DNA of 64,000 nt from Mycobacterium sp. UM_CSW (GTDB lineage Bacteria > Actinomycetota > Actinomycetes > Mycobacteriales > Mycobacteriaceae), in contig NZ_AUWQ01000031.1 in the NCBI RefSeq assembly GCF_000455205.1, positions 25,418 to 89,417 on the forward strand, in the 5' to 3' direction. The position numbers were made by a program, and so were the translations under genes. Positions 8,853 to 18,050 of the stretch are shown piece by piece. Numbering within the stretch: position 1 is the first letter of the stretch; each line of letters starts with the position of its first letter. The notes under the pieces were generated by a model. That model searched no databases and was not told where the DNA came from. It was given only the letters and a program-made list of their open reading frames with translations.

Positions 8853-10270
8853 CTACCGCAGCGGTGGTGGGGGGCGGGCCCAACGGGCTCGCCGCCGCCA
8901 TCTGCCTGGCCGCCGAGGGCGTGCAGGTCACCCTGCTCGAGGCCGCCGACGAGGTGGGTGGCGGTGCCCGCAGCAGCGAGGCGATTTTGCCGGGCCTGCT
9001 GCACGACCACTGCTCGGCGATTCACCCGATGGCCGTCGGCTCGCCGTTCCTGAGCCGTTTCGAGTTGGAGCGGTACGGCCTGACATGGCGCTGGCCCGCA
9101 ATCGATTGCGTGCATCCCCTCGACGGCGGCGGCGCCGGCGTCCTGCACCGGTCGGTGGGGCGGACCGCGGCCGGTCTCGGACGCGACGGATCGCGCTGGC
9201 GGCTCGCGTTCGGCTATTCGGCGGCCCGGTTCGACGCGCTGAGCGAGGACATCATGCGGCCCCTGCTGCGGCCGCCGCACCACCCGTTGATGCTGGCCCG
9301 GTTCGGCGCGCCCACCGTGCTTCCGGGTTCGACGTTCGCCCGCTTCTTCCGCACCGACGAGGGGCGGGCGTTGTTCGGAGGCGTTGCCGCCCATGCCTTC
9401 AGGCCGCTGCACTACCCGATGACGTCGGCCATCGGGATGGGCATCCTGGCCGCCGGTCACCGGTACGGCTGGGCGGTCGCCGAAGGTGGGTCGCAGGCGA
9501 TCACCAACGCGATGGTGGCGCTGCTGACCGACCTGGGCGGCAAGATCGAGACCGGCGTCCGGGTCCAGGCGGCGTCGGAGCTGCCACCGGCGGACGTCAC
9601 GATGTTCGATCTGGCACCGGAGGCGGTGGCGGGTATTTTGGGCGACCGGCTGCCGCGTCGAGTTTCGCGCGCCTTCACCAGGTTTCGCCGCGGGCCGGGC
9701 GCGTTCAAGGTCGACTTCGCCGTCGAGGGCGGCGTGCCATGGACAAACCCCGATGCCCGCCGGGCGGGCACCGTTCACCTGGCCGGCACGTACGCCGAAC
9801 TGGCGGCGACCGAGCGGGACATCCATGCCGGGCGCATGCCCGAGCGGCCGTTCGTGTTGGTGGGCCAGCAGTACCTGGCGGATCCGCAACGCTCGGTGGG
9901 CAATACGCATCCCGTGTGGAGCTACGCCCACGTGCCCAACGGCTATGCCGGCGACGCGACCGAGGCGATCATCGCCCAGATCGAGCGCTTCGCACCCGGC
10001 TTCCGGGAGCGCATCGTCGGCCAGGCGGTGCGCTCGACGACGCAGATGGCGTCCTACAACGCAAACTATGCCGGCGGCGACATCATGACCGGGGCCAAGG
10101 ACATTCGCCAGTTGACGTTTGGCCCACGAATCACGCTGTCCCCGTATGCCGTTGGCATTCCCGGCATGTACATCTGCTCGGCCGCCACCCCACCGGGGCC
10201 CGGAGCGCACGGAATGTGCGGCGCCAACGCCGCCGCGCAGGCCCTCGGCTACCTGCGCGCCGTCGCCTGA
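8849..10270 (+). CDS. phytoene desaturase-like FAD-dependent oxidoreductase
   Basis: A 473-aa NAD(P)/FAD-dependent oxidoreductase of the phytoene dehydrogenase/amine oxidase-like group. The dinucleotide fold is at the N-terminus (VVGGGPNGLAAA, residues 6-17), with the acidic LLEAADEVGGGARS that follows in this family. The C-terminal FAD motif region is GIPGMYICSAATPPGPGAHG. The family includes carotenoid desaturases and isomerases, but no crtB or crtE gene is in the window, so carotenoid work is not implied. It overlaps the DUF3556 gene by 4 nt and is followed 139 bp later by an acyl-CoA dehydrogenase. Confidence 0.9.
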   Translation: MTTAAVVGGGPNGLAAAICLAAEGVQVTLLEAADEVGGGARSSEAILPGLLHDHCSAIHPMAVGSPFLSRFELERYGLTWRWPAIDCVHPLDGGGAGVLHRSVGRTAAGLGRDGSRWRLAFGYSAARFDALSEDIMRPLLRPPHHPLMLARFGAPTVLPGSTFARFFRTDEGRALFGGVAAHAFRPLHYPMTSAIGMGILAAGHRYGWAVAEGGSQAITNAMVALLTDLGGKIETGVRVQAASELPPADVTMFDLAPEAVAGILGDRLPRRVSRAFTRFRRGPGAFKVDFAVEGGVPWTNPDARRAGTVHLAGTYAELAATERDIHAGRMPERPFVLVGQQYLADPQRSVGNTHPVWSYAHVPNGYAGDATEAIIAQIERFAPGFRERIVGQAVRSTTQMASYNANYAGGDIMTGAKDIRQLTFGPRITLSPYAVGIPGMYICSAATPPGPGAHGMCGANAAAQALGYLRAVA

Positions 10271-10291
10271 TCGCCGCCCCGCCGGACGACC

Positions 10292-10306
10292 TGTCCCCGG
10301 GCGACA
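10292..10306. promoter_or_regulatory. TGTC-N7-GACA inverted repeat upstream of acyl-CoA dehydrogenase
   Basis: TGTC-CCCGGGC-GACA is the second copy of the motif seen at 5261-5275, with the same spacing and the same CCCGG. It lies 104 bp before the acyl-CoA dehydrogenase start. It could be an operator shared across this cluster. Confidence 0.35.
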
Positions 10307-10362
10307 AACGCGGCGCCATTCTTCGTCGATCCGCGACGATGGAATCGACGGGCCGAGACCTT

Positions 10363-10379
10363 AACGTCGTCACGACGTT
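10363..10379. promoter_or_regulatory. 17-bp palindrome before acyl-CoA dehydrogenase
   Basis: AACGTCGT-C-ACGACGTT is a perfect inverted repeat with 8-bp arms and a single-base centre, ending 30 bp before the ATG at 10410. Size and position suit a repressor operator. No cognate regulator can be assigned. Confidence 0.45.
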
Positions 10380-10409
10380 TCATTCCTCTCCCAACGAAGG
10401 GACCTCGCC

Positions 10410-11576
10410 ATGGCATCGCCCGGCAAATCGGATTTCGAGCTGTTCAAGCTTCCCGACGAGCACCACGAGCTGCGCGTCGCGTTGAGGGACATCTGCGAGG
10501 CCGAGATCGCGCCGTATGCGGCCGACGTCGACGAGCACGCGCGTTTCCCGGAGGAGGCGCTCAAAGTCCTGAACGACACCGGCTTTCCGGCGGTCCACGT
10601 CCCGGAGGCGTACGGCGGGCCGGGCGCCGACTCGGTCGCCACCTGCATCGTGATCGAAGAGGTTGCCCGCGTGTGCGTCTCGTCGTCGCTGATCCCCGGG
10701 GTCAACAAGCTCGGCACCATCGGGCTGATCCTGAACGGATCGGAGGAACTGAAGCAGCAGGTGCTGTCGACGCTGGCATCGGGCGACGCGATGGCGTCGT
10801 ACGCGCTTTCCGAGCGGGAGGCCGGCAGCGACCCGGCGTCGATGCGCACCCGTGCGCGCGCCGCCGGCGACGACTGGGTGCTCACCGGCACCAAGTGCTG
10901 GATTACCAACGGCGGCAAGTCAACCTGGTACACCGTCATGGCGGTAACAGACCCGGACAAGGGCGCGAACGGGATCTCGGCGTTCGTCGTGCACAAGGAC
11001 GATCCCGGCTTCGCCGTCGGCCCCTGCGAACGAAAGATGGGCATCAAGGGCTCACCGACCACCGAACTCTATTTCGAGGACTGCCGCATCCCGGGCGACC
11101 GGATCATCGGCGAGCCCGGCACCGGCCTGAAGACCGCGTTCGCCAGCCTCGACCACACGCGGCCGACGATCGGCGCGCAGGCCGTCGGCATCGCCCAGGG
11201 CGCCCTCGATGCCGCCATCGCGTACACGAAGGAGCGCAAGCAGTTTCGCCGCGCGGTCAGCGACTTCCAGGGCGTGCAGTTCATGCTCGCGGACATGGCC
11301 ATGCGGGTGGAGGCCGCGCGGCTGCTGGTCTACACGGCCGCCGCGCGGGCGGAACGTGGCGAAAAGGGTTTGGGATTCATCTCATCGGCCGCCAAGTGCT
11401 TCGCCTCCGACGTCGCAATGGAAGTCACCACCAACGCCGTGCAACTGTTCGGCGGCGCGGGCTACACCCGCGATTTCCCGGTCGAACGGATGATGCGCGA
11501 CGCCAAGATCACCCAGATCTACGAGGGCACCAACCAGATTCAGCGCGTCGTCATGGCGCGCGCGTTGCTGGCGTGA
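10410..11576 (+). CDS. acyl-CoA dehydrogenase (FadE25-like paralogue)
   Basis: A 388-aa FAD-dependent acyl-CoA dehydrogenase that introduces the alpha-beta double bond of an acyl-CoA in beta-oxidation. Family motifs are [11 protein letters not shown] (substrate/FAD loop), [25 protein letters not shown], and the C-terminal [11 protein letters not shown], whose Glu372 is the expected catalytic base. From memory, the sequence closely resembles M. tuberculosis FadE25 but with many substitutions. It is more likely an extra FadE than the orthologue, which lies elsewhere in that genome. A good ribosome-binding site (GAAGGGA) precedes ATG 10410. A perfect hairpin follows the stop. Confidence 0.93.
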   Translation: MASPGKSDFELFKLPDEHHELRVALRDICEAEIAPYAADVDEHARFPEEALKVLNDTGFPAVHVPEAYGGPGADSVATCIVIEEVARVCVSSSLIPGVNKLGTIGLILNGSEELKQQVLSTLASGDAMASYALSEREAGSDPASMRTRARAAGDDWVLTGTKCWITNGGKSTWYTVMAVTDPDKGANGISAFVVHKDDPGFAVGPCERKMGIKGSPTTELYFEDCRIPGDRIIGEPGTGLKTAFASLDHTRPTIGAQAVGIAQGALDAAIAYTKERKQFRRAVSDFQGVQFMLADMAMRVEAARLLVYTAAARAERGEKGLGFISSAAKCFASDVAMEVTTNAVQLFGGAGYTRDFPVERMMRDAKITQIYEGTNQIQRVVMARALLA

Positions 11577-11595
11577 CGCTTGATTGGGCGGACCC

Positions 11596-11631
11596 TTGCG
11601 CTACTGTAGTCGCTTGACTACAGTAGCGCAA
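11596..11631 (+). terminator. perfect 16-bp hairpin after acyl-CoA dehydrogenase
   Basis: TTGCGCTACTGTAGTC and its exact reverse complement flank the 4-nt loop GCTT, starting 19 nt after the acyl-CoA dehydrogenase stop and ending 34 nt before the next start. There is no U tract, as is common for proposed mycobacterial terminators. Because the arms are so long and perfect, and the site is close to the next gene, it could also be an operator. Confidence 0.65.
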
Positions 11632-11665
11632 TACGGTGCCACCTGAGGCATCACAGGAGGATTCG

Positions 11666-11917
11666 ATGGGTACGTTTGTCAATGCGGCCGCCAAGATGGT
11701 CGCCGCGAGCGTGCTGGCTTTCGCGGGTTTGATGACGGTCGGCGCCGGCGTCGGCCACGCTGACACCATCCAGACCGAGGGCAGCTATCCGACCCGGGAG
11801 GCCTGCCAGGACGCCGGCCCGGGCGTGAAGGCCTCGACGCCGGGGAACTGGAACAACTTCTGGTGCGTCCCGGACCATACGGCCGCCGGCCAGTGGCGCT
11901 TGGTGTTGAGCAACTGA
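11666..11917 (+). CDS. small secreted protein
   Basis: An 83-aa protein with an N-terminal signal peptide (hydrophobic MVAASVLAFAGLMTVGAGVG ending in AXA-like GHA, cleavage before DTIQ, about residue 34). The mature domain is about 50 aa with two Cys (EACQDAG and FWCVPDH), consistent with one disulfide outside the membrane. The ATG at 11666 follows a strong AGGAGG. The pattern (TEGSYPTREACQDAG...WCVPDH...WRLVLSN) matches short exported mycobacterial orphans of unknown role. It is preceded by the large hairpin and followed immediately by a P-loop kinase frame. Confidence 0.8.
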   Translation: MGTFVNAAAKMVAASVLAFAGLMTVGAGVGHADTIQTEGSYPTREACQDAGPGVKASTPGNWNNFWCVPDHTAAGQWRLVLSN

Positions 11918-12510
11918 CGTCACGCGGCAATTCTCAGGGATCGCCCGGGCGGCTCGTCGTGCTGACCGGGCCGCCCGGAGCCGGGAAGACGACCGTCGCC
12001 GCGCTCCTCGTCCAGCGCCACCCCCTCGCCGTGCACTTGCACGCCGACGACTTTTGGCACTTCATCCGCAGCGGTGCCATCCCGCCCTACCTTCCGGAGG
12101 CACACGGGCAAAACACCGTTGTCATCACGGCGCTTGCGCGCGCGGCAGCCGGGTATGCCGCCGGGGGTTACCGGGTAATCGTGGACGGCATCGTCGGCCC
12201 GTGGTTCATCGAACGCTTTTGCGCCGCCTTGGATCCCGCGCCCGAGCAAATCCACTACGTGATCCTGCGCCCGGACGAGGCGACCACCTTGCAGCGCGCG
12301 CTGAACCGCGGTCCTGATGCGCTAACCGCCACCGAACCGATCCGGACCATGTATCGCCAATTCACCGACCTCGAACGCTACGAGCGCCACGTCATCGATA
12401 CGACGGCCCTCGACCCGACGGCGACCGCCGATCGTATCGAGCAGGCTTTGGACACAGGACAATTCGTCGTCGGCACTACGAATACCGGTAGAAGCCCTCG
12501 CCGCTCTTGA
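11863..12510 (+). CDS. P-loop small-molecule kinase / AAA-type ATPase
   Basis: A 215-aa frame with a Walker A motif, GPPGAGKTT, close to its N-terminus, then HLHADDFWHFI and a Walker-B-like YRVIVDGIVG. This is the layout of small nucleoside- or antibiotic-kinase-like proteins such as the chloramphenicol phosphotransferase or zeta-toxin-like group. The substrate is unknown. The start is unclear: GTG 11863 overlaps the secreted-protein gene, and GTG 11893 or GTG 11959 are alternatives, none with a good ribosome-binding site. The 3' end overlaps the convergent 3-hydroxyacyl-CoA dehydrogenase gene by 35 nt. Confidence 0.75.
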   Translation: MRPGPYGRRPVALGVEQLTSRGNSQGSPGRLVVLTGPPGAGKTTVAALLVQRHPLAVHLHADDFWHFIRSGAIPPYLPEAHGQNTVVITALARAAAGYAAGGYRVIVDGIVGPWFIERFCAALDPAPEQIHYVILRPDEATTLQRALNRGPDALTATEPIRTMYRQFTDLERYERHVIDTTALDPTATADRIEQALDTGQFVVGTTNTGRSPRRS

Positions 12511-13345
12511 GGCCGAGCTTGCCGGCATCGACGTAGGACTGCAGCAACTCGCGCACGTGCTTCGGTAGGTGCGGAAACTCTTCGGCGTAATGGTTTTCGA
12601 TGTCGAGCACCACGTCGAGCCCCACCAGGTCCATCATCTGGAACGGCCCGGCGGGCACGCCCCAGTTGACCCGAAACATCCCGTCGACGTCCTCTGGCCG
12701 GGCCACGCCCTCGGCGACCACAGCCAGCGACTCGCGCTTGATGGCCGCCCAGATCCGGTTGAAGATGAAGCCGGTGGACTCCTTGCGCGCCTCGAAGGGG
12801 AAGACGCCGAATTCCGGCAGCACGGCCAGCAGCGTGTCGAGGAGCCCGCGATCGGTCTGACCGTCGGACATCAGGTCGACCGCGTTGATCTCCGGTGGCA
12901 TGTAGAAGTGCACGTTGCATAACCGGGTTTTGTCGCGGACCCCGGCCGCCATCAGGCGCGAGGGGTACGACGAGGAATTCGTGCCGAAGATGGTGTCGGG
13001 AGGCGCCGCTTGATCAATCTGGTCCCAAGTCGCGATCTTGATCTCGAGCTTCTCCGGGACGGATTCGATGACGAGCCAGGCGTCGGCCAATGCCTCCTCG
13101 AGCGATCCCGCGCCGGCCGCGCTGCCCACTTCGCCGAAGCCCCGATCGGCCACTACCTTCGGCACCGTCTCGGTCACGTATTGCACGGCGGCGGCGCGCT
13201 GTTCGGCGCGCGGCGCGAAGATCCGAACGGTGCCGCCGCGGGTGGCGAACATGAGCGCGATGCGCCGGCCCAATGTTCCGGCTCCGATCACCGCGACCGG
13301 GCGGTGCTGGATGTCCTCGAACGTGTACGTGTACGAACCACTCAC
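12476..13345 (-). CDS. 3-hydroxyacyl-CoA dehydrogenase family protein
   Basis: A 289-aa NAD-dependent dehydrogenase. The N-terminal Rossmann motif is VAVIGAGTLGRRIALMFA (GxGxxG) and the acidic ESVPEKLEIK follows. GTNSSSYPSRLMA and NVHFYMPPEINAVDLM correspond to the catalytic region, with His in the FNPP-like position replaced in context by HFYMPPE. The C-terminal helical domain includes GFIFNRIWAAIKRESL and GLKSGEGFYRYS. It should oxidise a 3-hydroxyacyl-CoA or a related hydroxyacid. No thiolase is adjacent on this side. It converges on the P-loop kinase gene. Confidence 0.88.
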   Translation of the reverse strand: MSGSYTYTFEDIQHRPVAVIGAGTLGRRIALMFATRGGTVRIFAPRAEQRAAAVQYVTETVPKVVADRGFGEVGSAAGAGSLEEALADAWLVIESVPEKLEIKIATWDQIDQAAPPDTIFGTNSSSYPSRLMAAGVRDKTRLCNVHFYMPPEINAVDLMSDGQTDRGLLDTLLAVLPEFGVFPFEARKESTGFIFNRIWAAIKRESLAVVAEGVARPEDVDGMFRVNWGVPAGPFQMMDLVGLDVVLDIENHYAEEFPHLPKHVRELLQSYVDAGKLGLKSGEGFYRYS

Positions 13346-13435
13346 ACGAACACACTAAGCCGCGCCCGCACGCGAAGCTCCGTCGCCGAAACACAAACGA
13401 TGCGCCGAGGATTGTCGCGCGAAGACAGCCGATTA

Positions 13436-14833
13436 CTACAGCACGATCCCGGCGGCGTTGCCCAGGATGATCTGCTGGCCCCCGGGCGGCAGGTAGCCGC
13501 CGGTCGGCCCGTAGACGCCGTAGATCGGGTCGGTGGGGCCGGCCCCGGCGTAGATGTCGTTGATCCAGCCCGTGGCCAGGGTGTACACGGCCGCGGTGTT
13601 CCCGGGCGGGGAGAACCGGGTCACCAGCTGGGCGACGAAGTCGACGAGGGGATGGCCGCCGATCATCGAATCGACGTGCGAGCCGTTGACGAGTTCGACC
13701 CCGACGAACTGCCCCGGATACAGGCTGATCAGTTGGTTGGTGGTGGCGCCGAACGCGTTCCACGGCTGGGGCGGCGCGGCCACCACGTAGTCGGGAATGT
13801 GCAACGCCTGCAGGTTGGCCACCGACGTGGCGAAGGCCGAGGAATCCATCGCGACGCCGTCGAACATGATCACGCCGAGGAGGTGATTGTTGGCGGTGTT
13901 GGTCCCGAGGTCGGCGATGTAGTCGCCGGCGGCGATGGTGGCGAGGCCCCCGCCGGCGGAGTGTCCGGTGAGGATGAAGTCCGCCGGCAGCGTGCCCTGG
14001 TAACCGGCGTGGTTGGCGCTGATGTTCAGCGCCGTCTCGCTGCCGAGGAACAGCGAGGCGACGCCCTGCTGCAGCTGCGGGCCGCCCAGCCAGGCGCCGA
14101 ACGGCAACGGCAGCGACGGCACGGTGGGCACCACCACGATGCTGTCGGTTTGCTGGGCCAGCTGCATGGCCAGCGGGTCGTAGAACCACCCGATCGCCCC
14201 GAAGCCGTGCTGCAGGTAGATGACGCCGTTGGCGTGCACGGAGCCGTCGGCCTGGGTCGGGAAGTACCAGTGCGCGGGGGCGGGCAGGCTGAGCTGACCA
14301 AGCGGAATTCCGAAGATCGAGGCTTCACCAAGCGGAATCTGCAGGAAGGAGAACCCGGTCTTGACCCCGGTCACCCCGTTGGTGGTCGGCGCGGTGGTCA
14401 CCGCCCCGCCGGTGGGCGTCGTGGCGAGCAGCGACTCGGTTTGACCGGTGCCGGTCGCGCTGGCGAACAGCGGGTGCCCGAGCAGCCGTTCGATGGGCGA
14501 CAGGACTCCCAGGCTCTCCACCTGTTGCTCCAGCGACTGCAGCGGCGGCACGTTCGCGGCCTCGGATGCCGCATACGCGGCGCCGGCCGCGCTCAACGCC
14601 CGCACGAACTGGGTCTGCAATGCCATCGTCCGCGCGGTCAGCGTCTGAAACTCTTTGGCGCAGCTGCCGAAAACGTTCGCGACGGTCGCCGACACCTCGT
14701 CGCCGGCCGCGGCGACGATCCCCGTCGTCGGCGGCGCCGCCCCGGCGGCGGCCCCCTTGACCGCCTCCACGATCCCGGTCAGGTCCTGCGACGCGTCGAC
14801 GAGGGCCGCGGGCGCTGCGATCACGTACGACAT
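13436..14833 (-). CDS. PE-family protein with C-terminal alpha/beta hydrolase
   Basis: A 465-aa two-part protein. Residues 1-100 form a PE domain (start MSYVIAAPAALVDASQDL; helix-turn-helix rich in Ala) ending with YAASE at 87-91, which fits the YxxxD/E export signal of type VII (ESX) secretion. A 60-residue linker leads to an alpha/beta hydrolase domain with the nucleophile motif GHSAGG (Ser292). NGSHVDSM around residue 395 is a likely catalytic His region. This resembles the PE-lipase/PE-esterase architecture, so an exported lipase or esterase of the cell envelope is the likely role. PE partners of this kind usually pair with a PPE protein, but none is nearby. The ATG has a GGAGATGGGAGCC upstream. 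Confidence 0.87.
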   Translation of the reverse strand: MSYVIAAPAALVDASQDLTGIVEAVKGAAAGAAPPTTGIVAAAGDEVSATVANVFGSCAKEFQTLTARTMALQTQFVRALSAAGAAYAASEAANVPPLQSLEQQVESLGVLSPIERLLGHPLFASATGTGQTESLLATTPTGGAVTTAPTTNGVTGVKTGFSFLQIPLGEASIFGIPLGQLSLPAPAHWYFPTQADGSVHANGVIYLQHGFGAIGWFYDPLAMQLAQQTDSIVVVPTVPSLPLPFGAWLGGPQLQQGVASLFLGSETALNISANHAGYQGTLPADFILTGHSAGGGLATIAAGDYIADLGTNTANNHLLGVIMFDGVAMDSSAFATSVANLQALHIPDYVVAAPPQPWNAFGATTNQLISLYPGQFVGVELVNGSHVDSMIGGHPLVDFVAQLVTRFSPPGNTAAVYTLATGWINDIYAGAGPTDPIYGVYGPTGGYLPPGGQQIILGNAAGIVL

Positions 14834-14887
14834 CGGTGGCTCCCATCTCCTGCACCGCCAGGCTCAAGATGGTAGCCAGGTCGCGGC

Positions 14888-15649
14888 CTACAGGAGCTTC
14901 ATTTGCTCCGACTGCTCTTCGACCGGATCCAGCAGCTGCGGCCCGTTGTTGCGCACGCTGTTGACCAGCGTCGACACCTCGCGCATGCGGATGTCCCGCA
15001 CGTCGGGTGGTCGGGTGAGCAGCTCCTCGTCGATGGGGGCGTCCGGGTCCAGCCAGCGGTCCCAGTCGCGTTCGGGCAGCGCCAGCGGCATGCGGTCGTG
15101 GATCTCGGCGAGTTCGCCCGGCGCGTCGGTGGTGATGATCGTGCAGCTCAACAGCGGCGAACCGTCTTTGGCCGGTTTCCAAACCGACCACAACCCCGCC
15201 ATGAACAGCGGCTCGCCGTCTTCGCGGTACATGAAGAACGGCGTCTTGGCCGACTTCTTGCCGGTGCCGTCGGAATTGACGCGCCACTCGTAGTAGCCGT
15301 CCATCGGGATCAGGCAACGCTTCGACTTGGCGCTCGAGCGAAAGGCGGGCGAGCTGGTCACCTTGTCGGCGCGGGCGTTGATCAGCAGCGGGCCCTTGCC
15401 CTCCGGCGCCCCGTCGGGGCCGGCCTTGACCCACGGCGGGATCAGGCCCCAGCGCATCAGCCGGACCCGCCGCGTGGGGTCGTCGTCGGGCTCGGTGTGC
15501 CGGGTGACGACTGTCGCGATGGTCGCGGTCGGGGCCACGTTGTAGTTGGGCTCGCCCGCGCGTTCAGACGCCCCGGTCGCCTCGTCGATCGCCTTGATCT
15601 TCTCGGCCAGCTTGGCCGGATCGGTCGTCACGGCAAAACGTCCGCACAT
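14888..15649 (-). CDS. SOS response-associated peptidase (SRAP/HMCES family)
   Basis: A 253-aa SRAP protein. The start was fixed by Cys2 (MCGRFAVT), which must become the N-terminal residue that crosslinks to abasic sites in single-stranded DNA. A strong GGAGG lies 5 nt upstream. Other family hallmarks are NYNVAPT (Asn near 36), the central LINARADKV and [11 protein letters not shown] with the conserved Glu, and HDRMPL with the conserved His. Such proteins protect abasic sites during replication. The position next to aroA matches M. tuberculosis Rv3226c-Rv3227. It is divergent from aroA with about 58 bp between. Confidence 0.94.
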   Translation of the reverse strand: MCGRFAVTTDPAKLAEKIKAIDEATGASERAGEPNYNVAPTATIATVVTRHTEPDDDPTRRVRLMRWGLIPPWVKAGPDGAPEGKGPLLINARADKVTSSPAFRSSAKSKRCLIPMDGYYEWRVNSDGTGKKSAKTPFFMYREDGEPLFMAGLWSVWKPAKDGSPLLSCTIITTDAPGELAEIHDRMPLALPERDWDRWLDPDAPIDEELLTRPPDVRDIRMREVSTLVNSVRNNGPQLLDPVEEQSEQMKLL

Positions 15650-15707
15650 AACCTCCATAGTGCTCCGCACCCGATCCCTGAGTGCCCGGTACGGCAGGAT
15701 GAAGCAC

Positions 15708-16994
15708 GTGAGCTCATGGACGGCCCCCCAGACGACCGCACCGGTGCACGCGACCGTCACGGTTCCGGGCTCGAAGTCGCAGACCAACCGGGCGCTGGTG
15801 CTGGCGGGGCTGGCGGCCGCGCAGGGGCAGGGCGCCTCGACCATCACGGGTGCGCTGCGCAGCCGCGACACCGATCTGATGATCGGGGCGCTGCGCACCT
15901 TGGGCCTGCGCGTCGACGGGCCCGGCTCCGAGCTGACGGTGAGCGGCGCGATCGCCCCGGCGCCCGGCGCGACGGTGGATTGCGGCCTGGCGGGCACGGT
16001 CCTGCGCTTCGTTCCGCCGCTGGCGGCGCTGGCCGATTCGGTCGTCGAGTTCGACGGCGACGAGCAGGCCCGGGCCCGGCCCATCGCGCCGCTGCTGGAC
16101 GCCCTGCGCGGCCTGGGCGTGAAGATCGACGGGAACGGTCTGCCCTTCCGGGTCCACGGCGGCGGGTCCGTCGCGGGCGGCACCGTGGCCATCGACGCCT
16201 CGGCGTCCTCGCAGTTCGTTTCGGGCCTGCTGTTGTCCGCGGCTTCGTTCACCGACGGCCTGACCGTCCAGCACACCGGGGCGGCGGTGCCGTCCGCCCC
16301 GCACATCGCGATGACGATCGTGATGCTGCGCCAGGCCGGGGTCGACGTCGACGACTCCGTCGCCAACCGATGGCGGGTAGCGGCCGGCGCGGTCGCGGCC
16401 CGGCACTGGGAAGTGGAACCCGACCTGACCAACGCCGTCCCGTTCCTGGCGGCGGCCGTGGTGAGCGGCGGAACGGTGCGCATCACCGGCTGGCCGTCGA
16501 CCAGCGTGCAACCCGCCGGCGACATCCTGAGTGTCCTGGAAAAGATCAATGCCGTGGTGACGCAAACAGATTCGTTTCTCGAGGTGAGCGGGTCGGCCGA
16601 TTACGCCGGCTTTGACGTCGACCTGCGCGCGGTCGGGGAGCTGACGCCGTCGGTGGCGGCGCTGGCCGCCCTGGCCACACCGGGATCGGTGTCACGCCTG
16701 TCCGGCATCGCCCATCTGCGCGGCCACGAGACCGACCGGCTGGCCGCGCTGAGCGCCGAGATCAACCGCCTTGGCGGCGACTGCGCCGAGACGCCCGACG
16801 GTCTGGTGATCACCGCGAAACCGCTGCACGCCGGGACCTGGCGCGCCTACGCCGACCACCGGATGGCGATGGCCGGCGCGATCGTCGGGCTGCGCGTCAC
16901 CGGGGTGGAGGTGGACGACATCGGCTCGACCGGCAAGACACTGCCGGAGTTCCCACAGCTGTGGGCGCGCATGTTGGAGGGTTCCGGCGGTTGA
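15708..16994 (+). CDS. aroA: 3-phosphoshikimate 1-carboxyvinyltransferase (EPSP synthase)
   Basis: A 428-aa enzyme that adds enolpyruvate from PEP to shikimate-3-phosphate in the chorismate pathway, in the cytoplasm. Recognised by [17 protein letters not shown] at the N-terminus, [30 protein letters not shown], and [17 protein letters not shown] near the C-terminus. GTG 15708 gives [19 protein letters not shown], which matches the length of known mycobacterial AroA and has AGGATG upstream. ATG 15699 is possible and adds three residues. The stop overlaps the TTG start of rsgA (TTGA), so the two are coupled. Confidence 0.95.
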   Translation: MSSWTAPQTTAPVHATVTVPGSKSQTNRALVLAGLAAAQGQGASTITGALRSRDTDLMIGALRTLGLRVDGPGSELTVSGAIAPAPGATVDCGLAGTVLRFVPPLAALADSVVEFDGDEQARARPIAPLLDALRGLGVKIDGNGLPFRVHGGGSVAGGTVAIDASASSQFVSGLLLSAASFTDGLTVQHTGAAVPSAPHIAMTIVMLRQAGVDVDDSVANRWRVAAGAVAARHWEVEPDLTNAVPFLAAAVVSGGTVRITGWPSTSVQPAGDILSVLEKINAVVTQTDSFLEVSGSADYAGFDVDLRAVGELTPSVAALAALATPGSVSRLSGIAHLRGHETDRLAALSAEINRLGGDCAETPDGLVITAKPLHAGTWRAYADHRMAMAGAIVGLRVTGVEVDDIGSTGKTLPEFPQLWARMLEGSGG

Positions 16995-17971
16995 AGCCCG
17001 GCGACTACGACGAGTCCGACGTCAAGGTCCGCTCCGGCAGGGGCTCGCGACCGCGAACGAAGACCCGTCCGGAGCACGCCGACGCCGAGGCCGCGATGGT
17101 GGTCAGCGTCGACCGCGGACGCTGGGGGTGCGTGCTGGGCGGCCGGCCCGATCGCCGGGTCACGGCCATGCGGGCGCGCGAGCTGGGCCGCACCCCGATC
17201 GTCGTCGGCGACGACGTCGACCTGGTCGGCGACCTGTCCGGGCGCACGGACACCCTGGCCCGCATCGTGCGCCGCGGCGAGCGGCGAACGGTGTTGCGGC
17301 GCACCGCCGATGACACCGATCCCACCGAACGCGTGGTGGTCGCCAACGCCGACCAGCTGCTGATCGTCGTCGCGCTCGCCGACCCGCCGCCGCGCACCGG
17401 GCTGGTCGACCGGGCGCTGATCGCCGCCTACGCCGGCGGCCTGACGCCGATCCTGTGTCTGACCAAGACCGACCTCGCCCCGCCGGGGCCGTTCGCCGAG
17501 CAGTTCGTGGACCTGGACCTGACGGTGGTCGCCGCCGGAGTCGACGACCCGCTGCTGGCGGTGGCCGGCCTGATCGCCGGGAAGATCACCGTGCTACTCG
17601 GGCATTCCGGCGTTGGCAAGTCGACGCTGGTGAATCGCCTTGTGCCGGAAGCGGACCGGGCCGTCGGCGAGGTCACCGAGATCGGCCGGGGCCGGCACAC
17701 GTCCACCCAGTCGGTCGCCCTGCCGCTGGAAGGCTCCGGCTGGGTGATCGACACGCCGGGGATCCGCTCCTTCGGCCTGGCCCACATCCGGCCCGACGAC
17801 GTGCTGGACGCGTTCTCGGACCTGGCCGAGGCGATCGACGACTGCCCGCGGGGCTGCGGACACATGGGGCCGCCGGCCGACCCGGAATGCGCACTCGACA
17901 CCCTGTCCGGGCCGGCGGTGCGCCGCGTGGCCGCGGCCCGCCGGCTGCTCGCGGTGCTCAGGGAGACCTGA
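16991..17971 (+). CDS. rsgA: ribosome small-subunit GTPase RsgA
   Basis: A 326-aa circularly permuted GTPase that helps late maturation of the 30S subunit. Motifs appear in permuted order: G4 TKTD (in [11 protein letters not shown]), G1 [10 protein letters not shown]2 region RHTSTQ, and G3 DTPG ([13 protein letters not shown]). The C-terminal zinc-binding region is [16 protein letters not shown]. The likely start is the TTG at 16991, which overlaps the aroA stop by 4 nt and gives [16 protein letters not shown], the same N-terminal plan as the M. tuberculosis protein. It is the last core gene before the accessory stretch. Confidence 0.93.
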   Translation: MKPGDYDESDVKVRSGRGSRPRTKTRPEHADAEAAMVVSVDRGRWGCVLGGRPDRRVTAMRARELGRTPIVVGDDVDLVGDLSGRTDTLARIVRRGERRTVLRRTADDTDPTERVVVANADQLLIVVALADPPPRTGLVDRALIAAYAGGLTPILCLTKTDLAPPGPFAEQFVDLDLTVVAAGVDDPLLAVAGLIAGKITVLLGHSGVGKSTLVNRLVPEADRAVGEVTEIGRGRHTSTQSVALPLEGSGWVIDTPGIRSFGLAHIRPDDVLDAFSDLAEAIDDCPRGCGHMGPPADPECALDTLSGPAVRRVAAARRLLAVLRET

Positions 17972-18050
17972 CGGCCTATCGAGCGCGCGTGTCTGTGCGG
18001 CGACACGCCGCGAAAGCCGTACGTTTGCGGACCCTCGCTGCTCGCGATGC

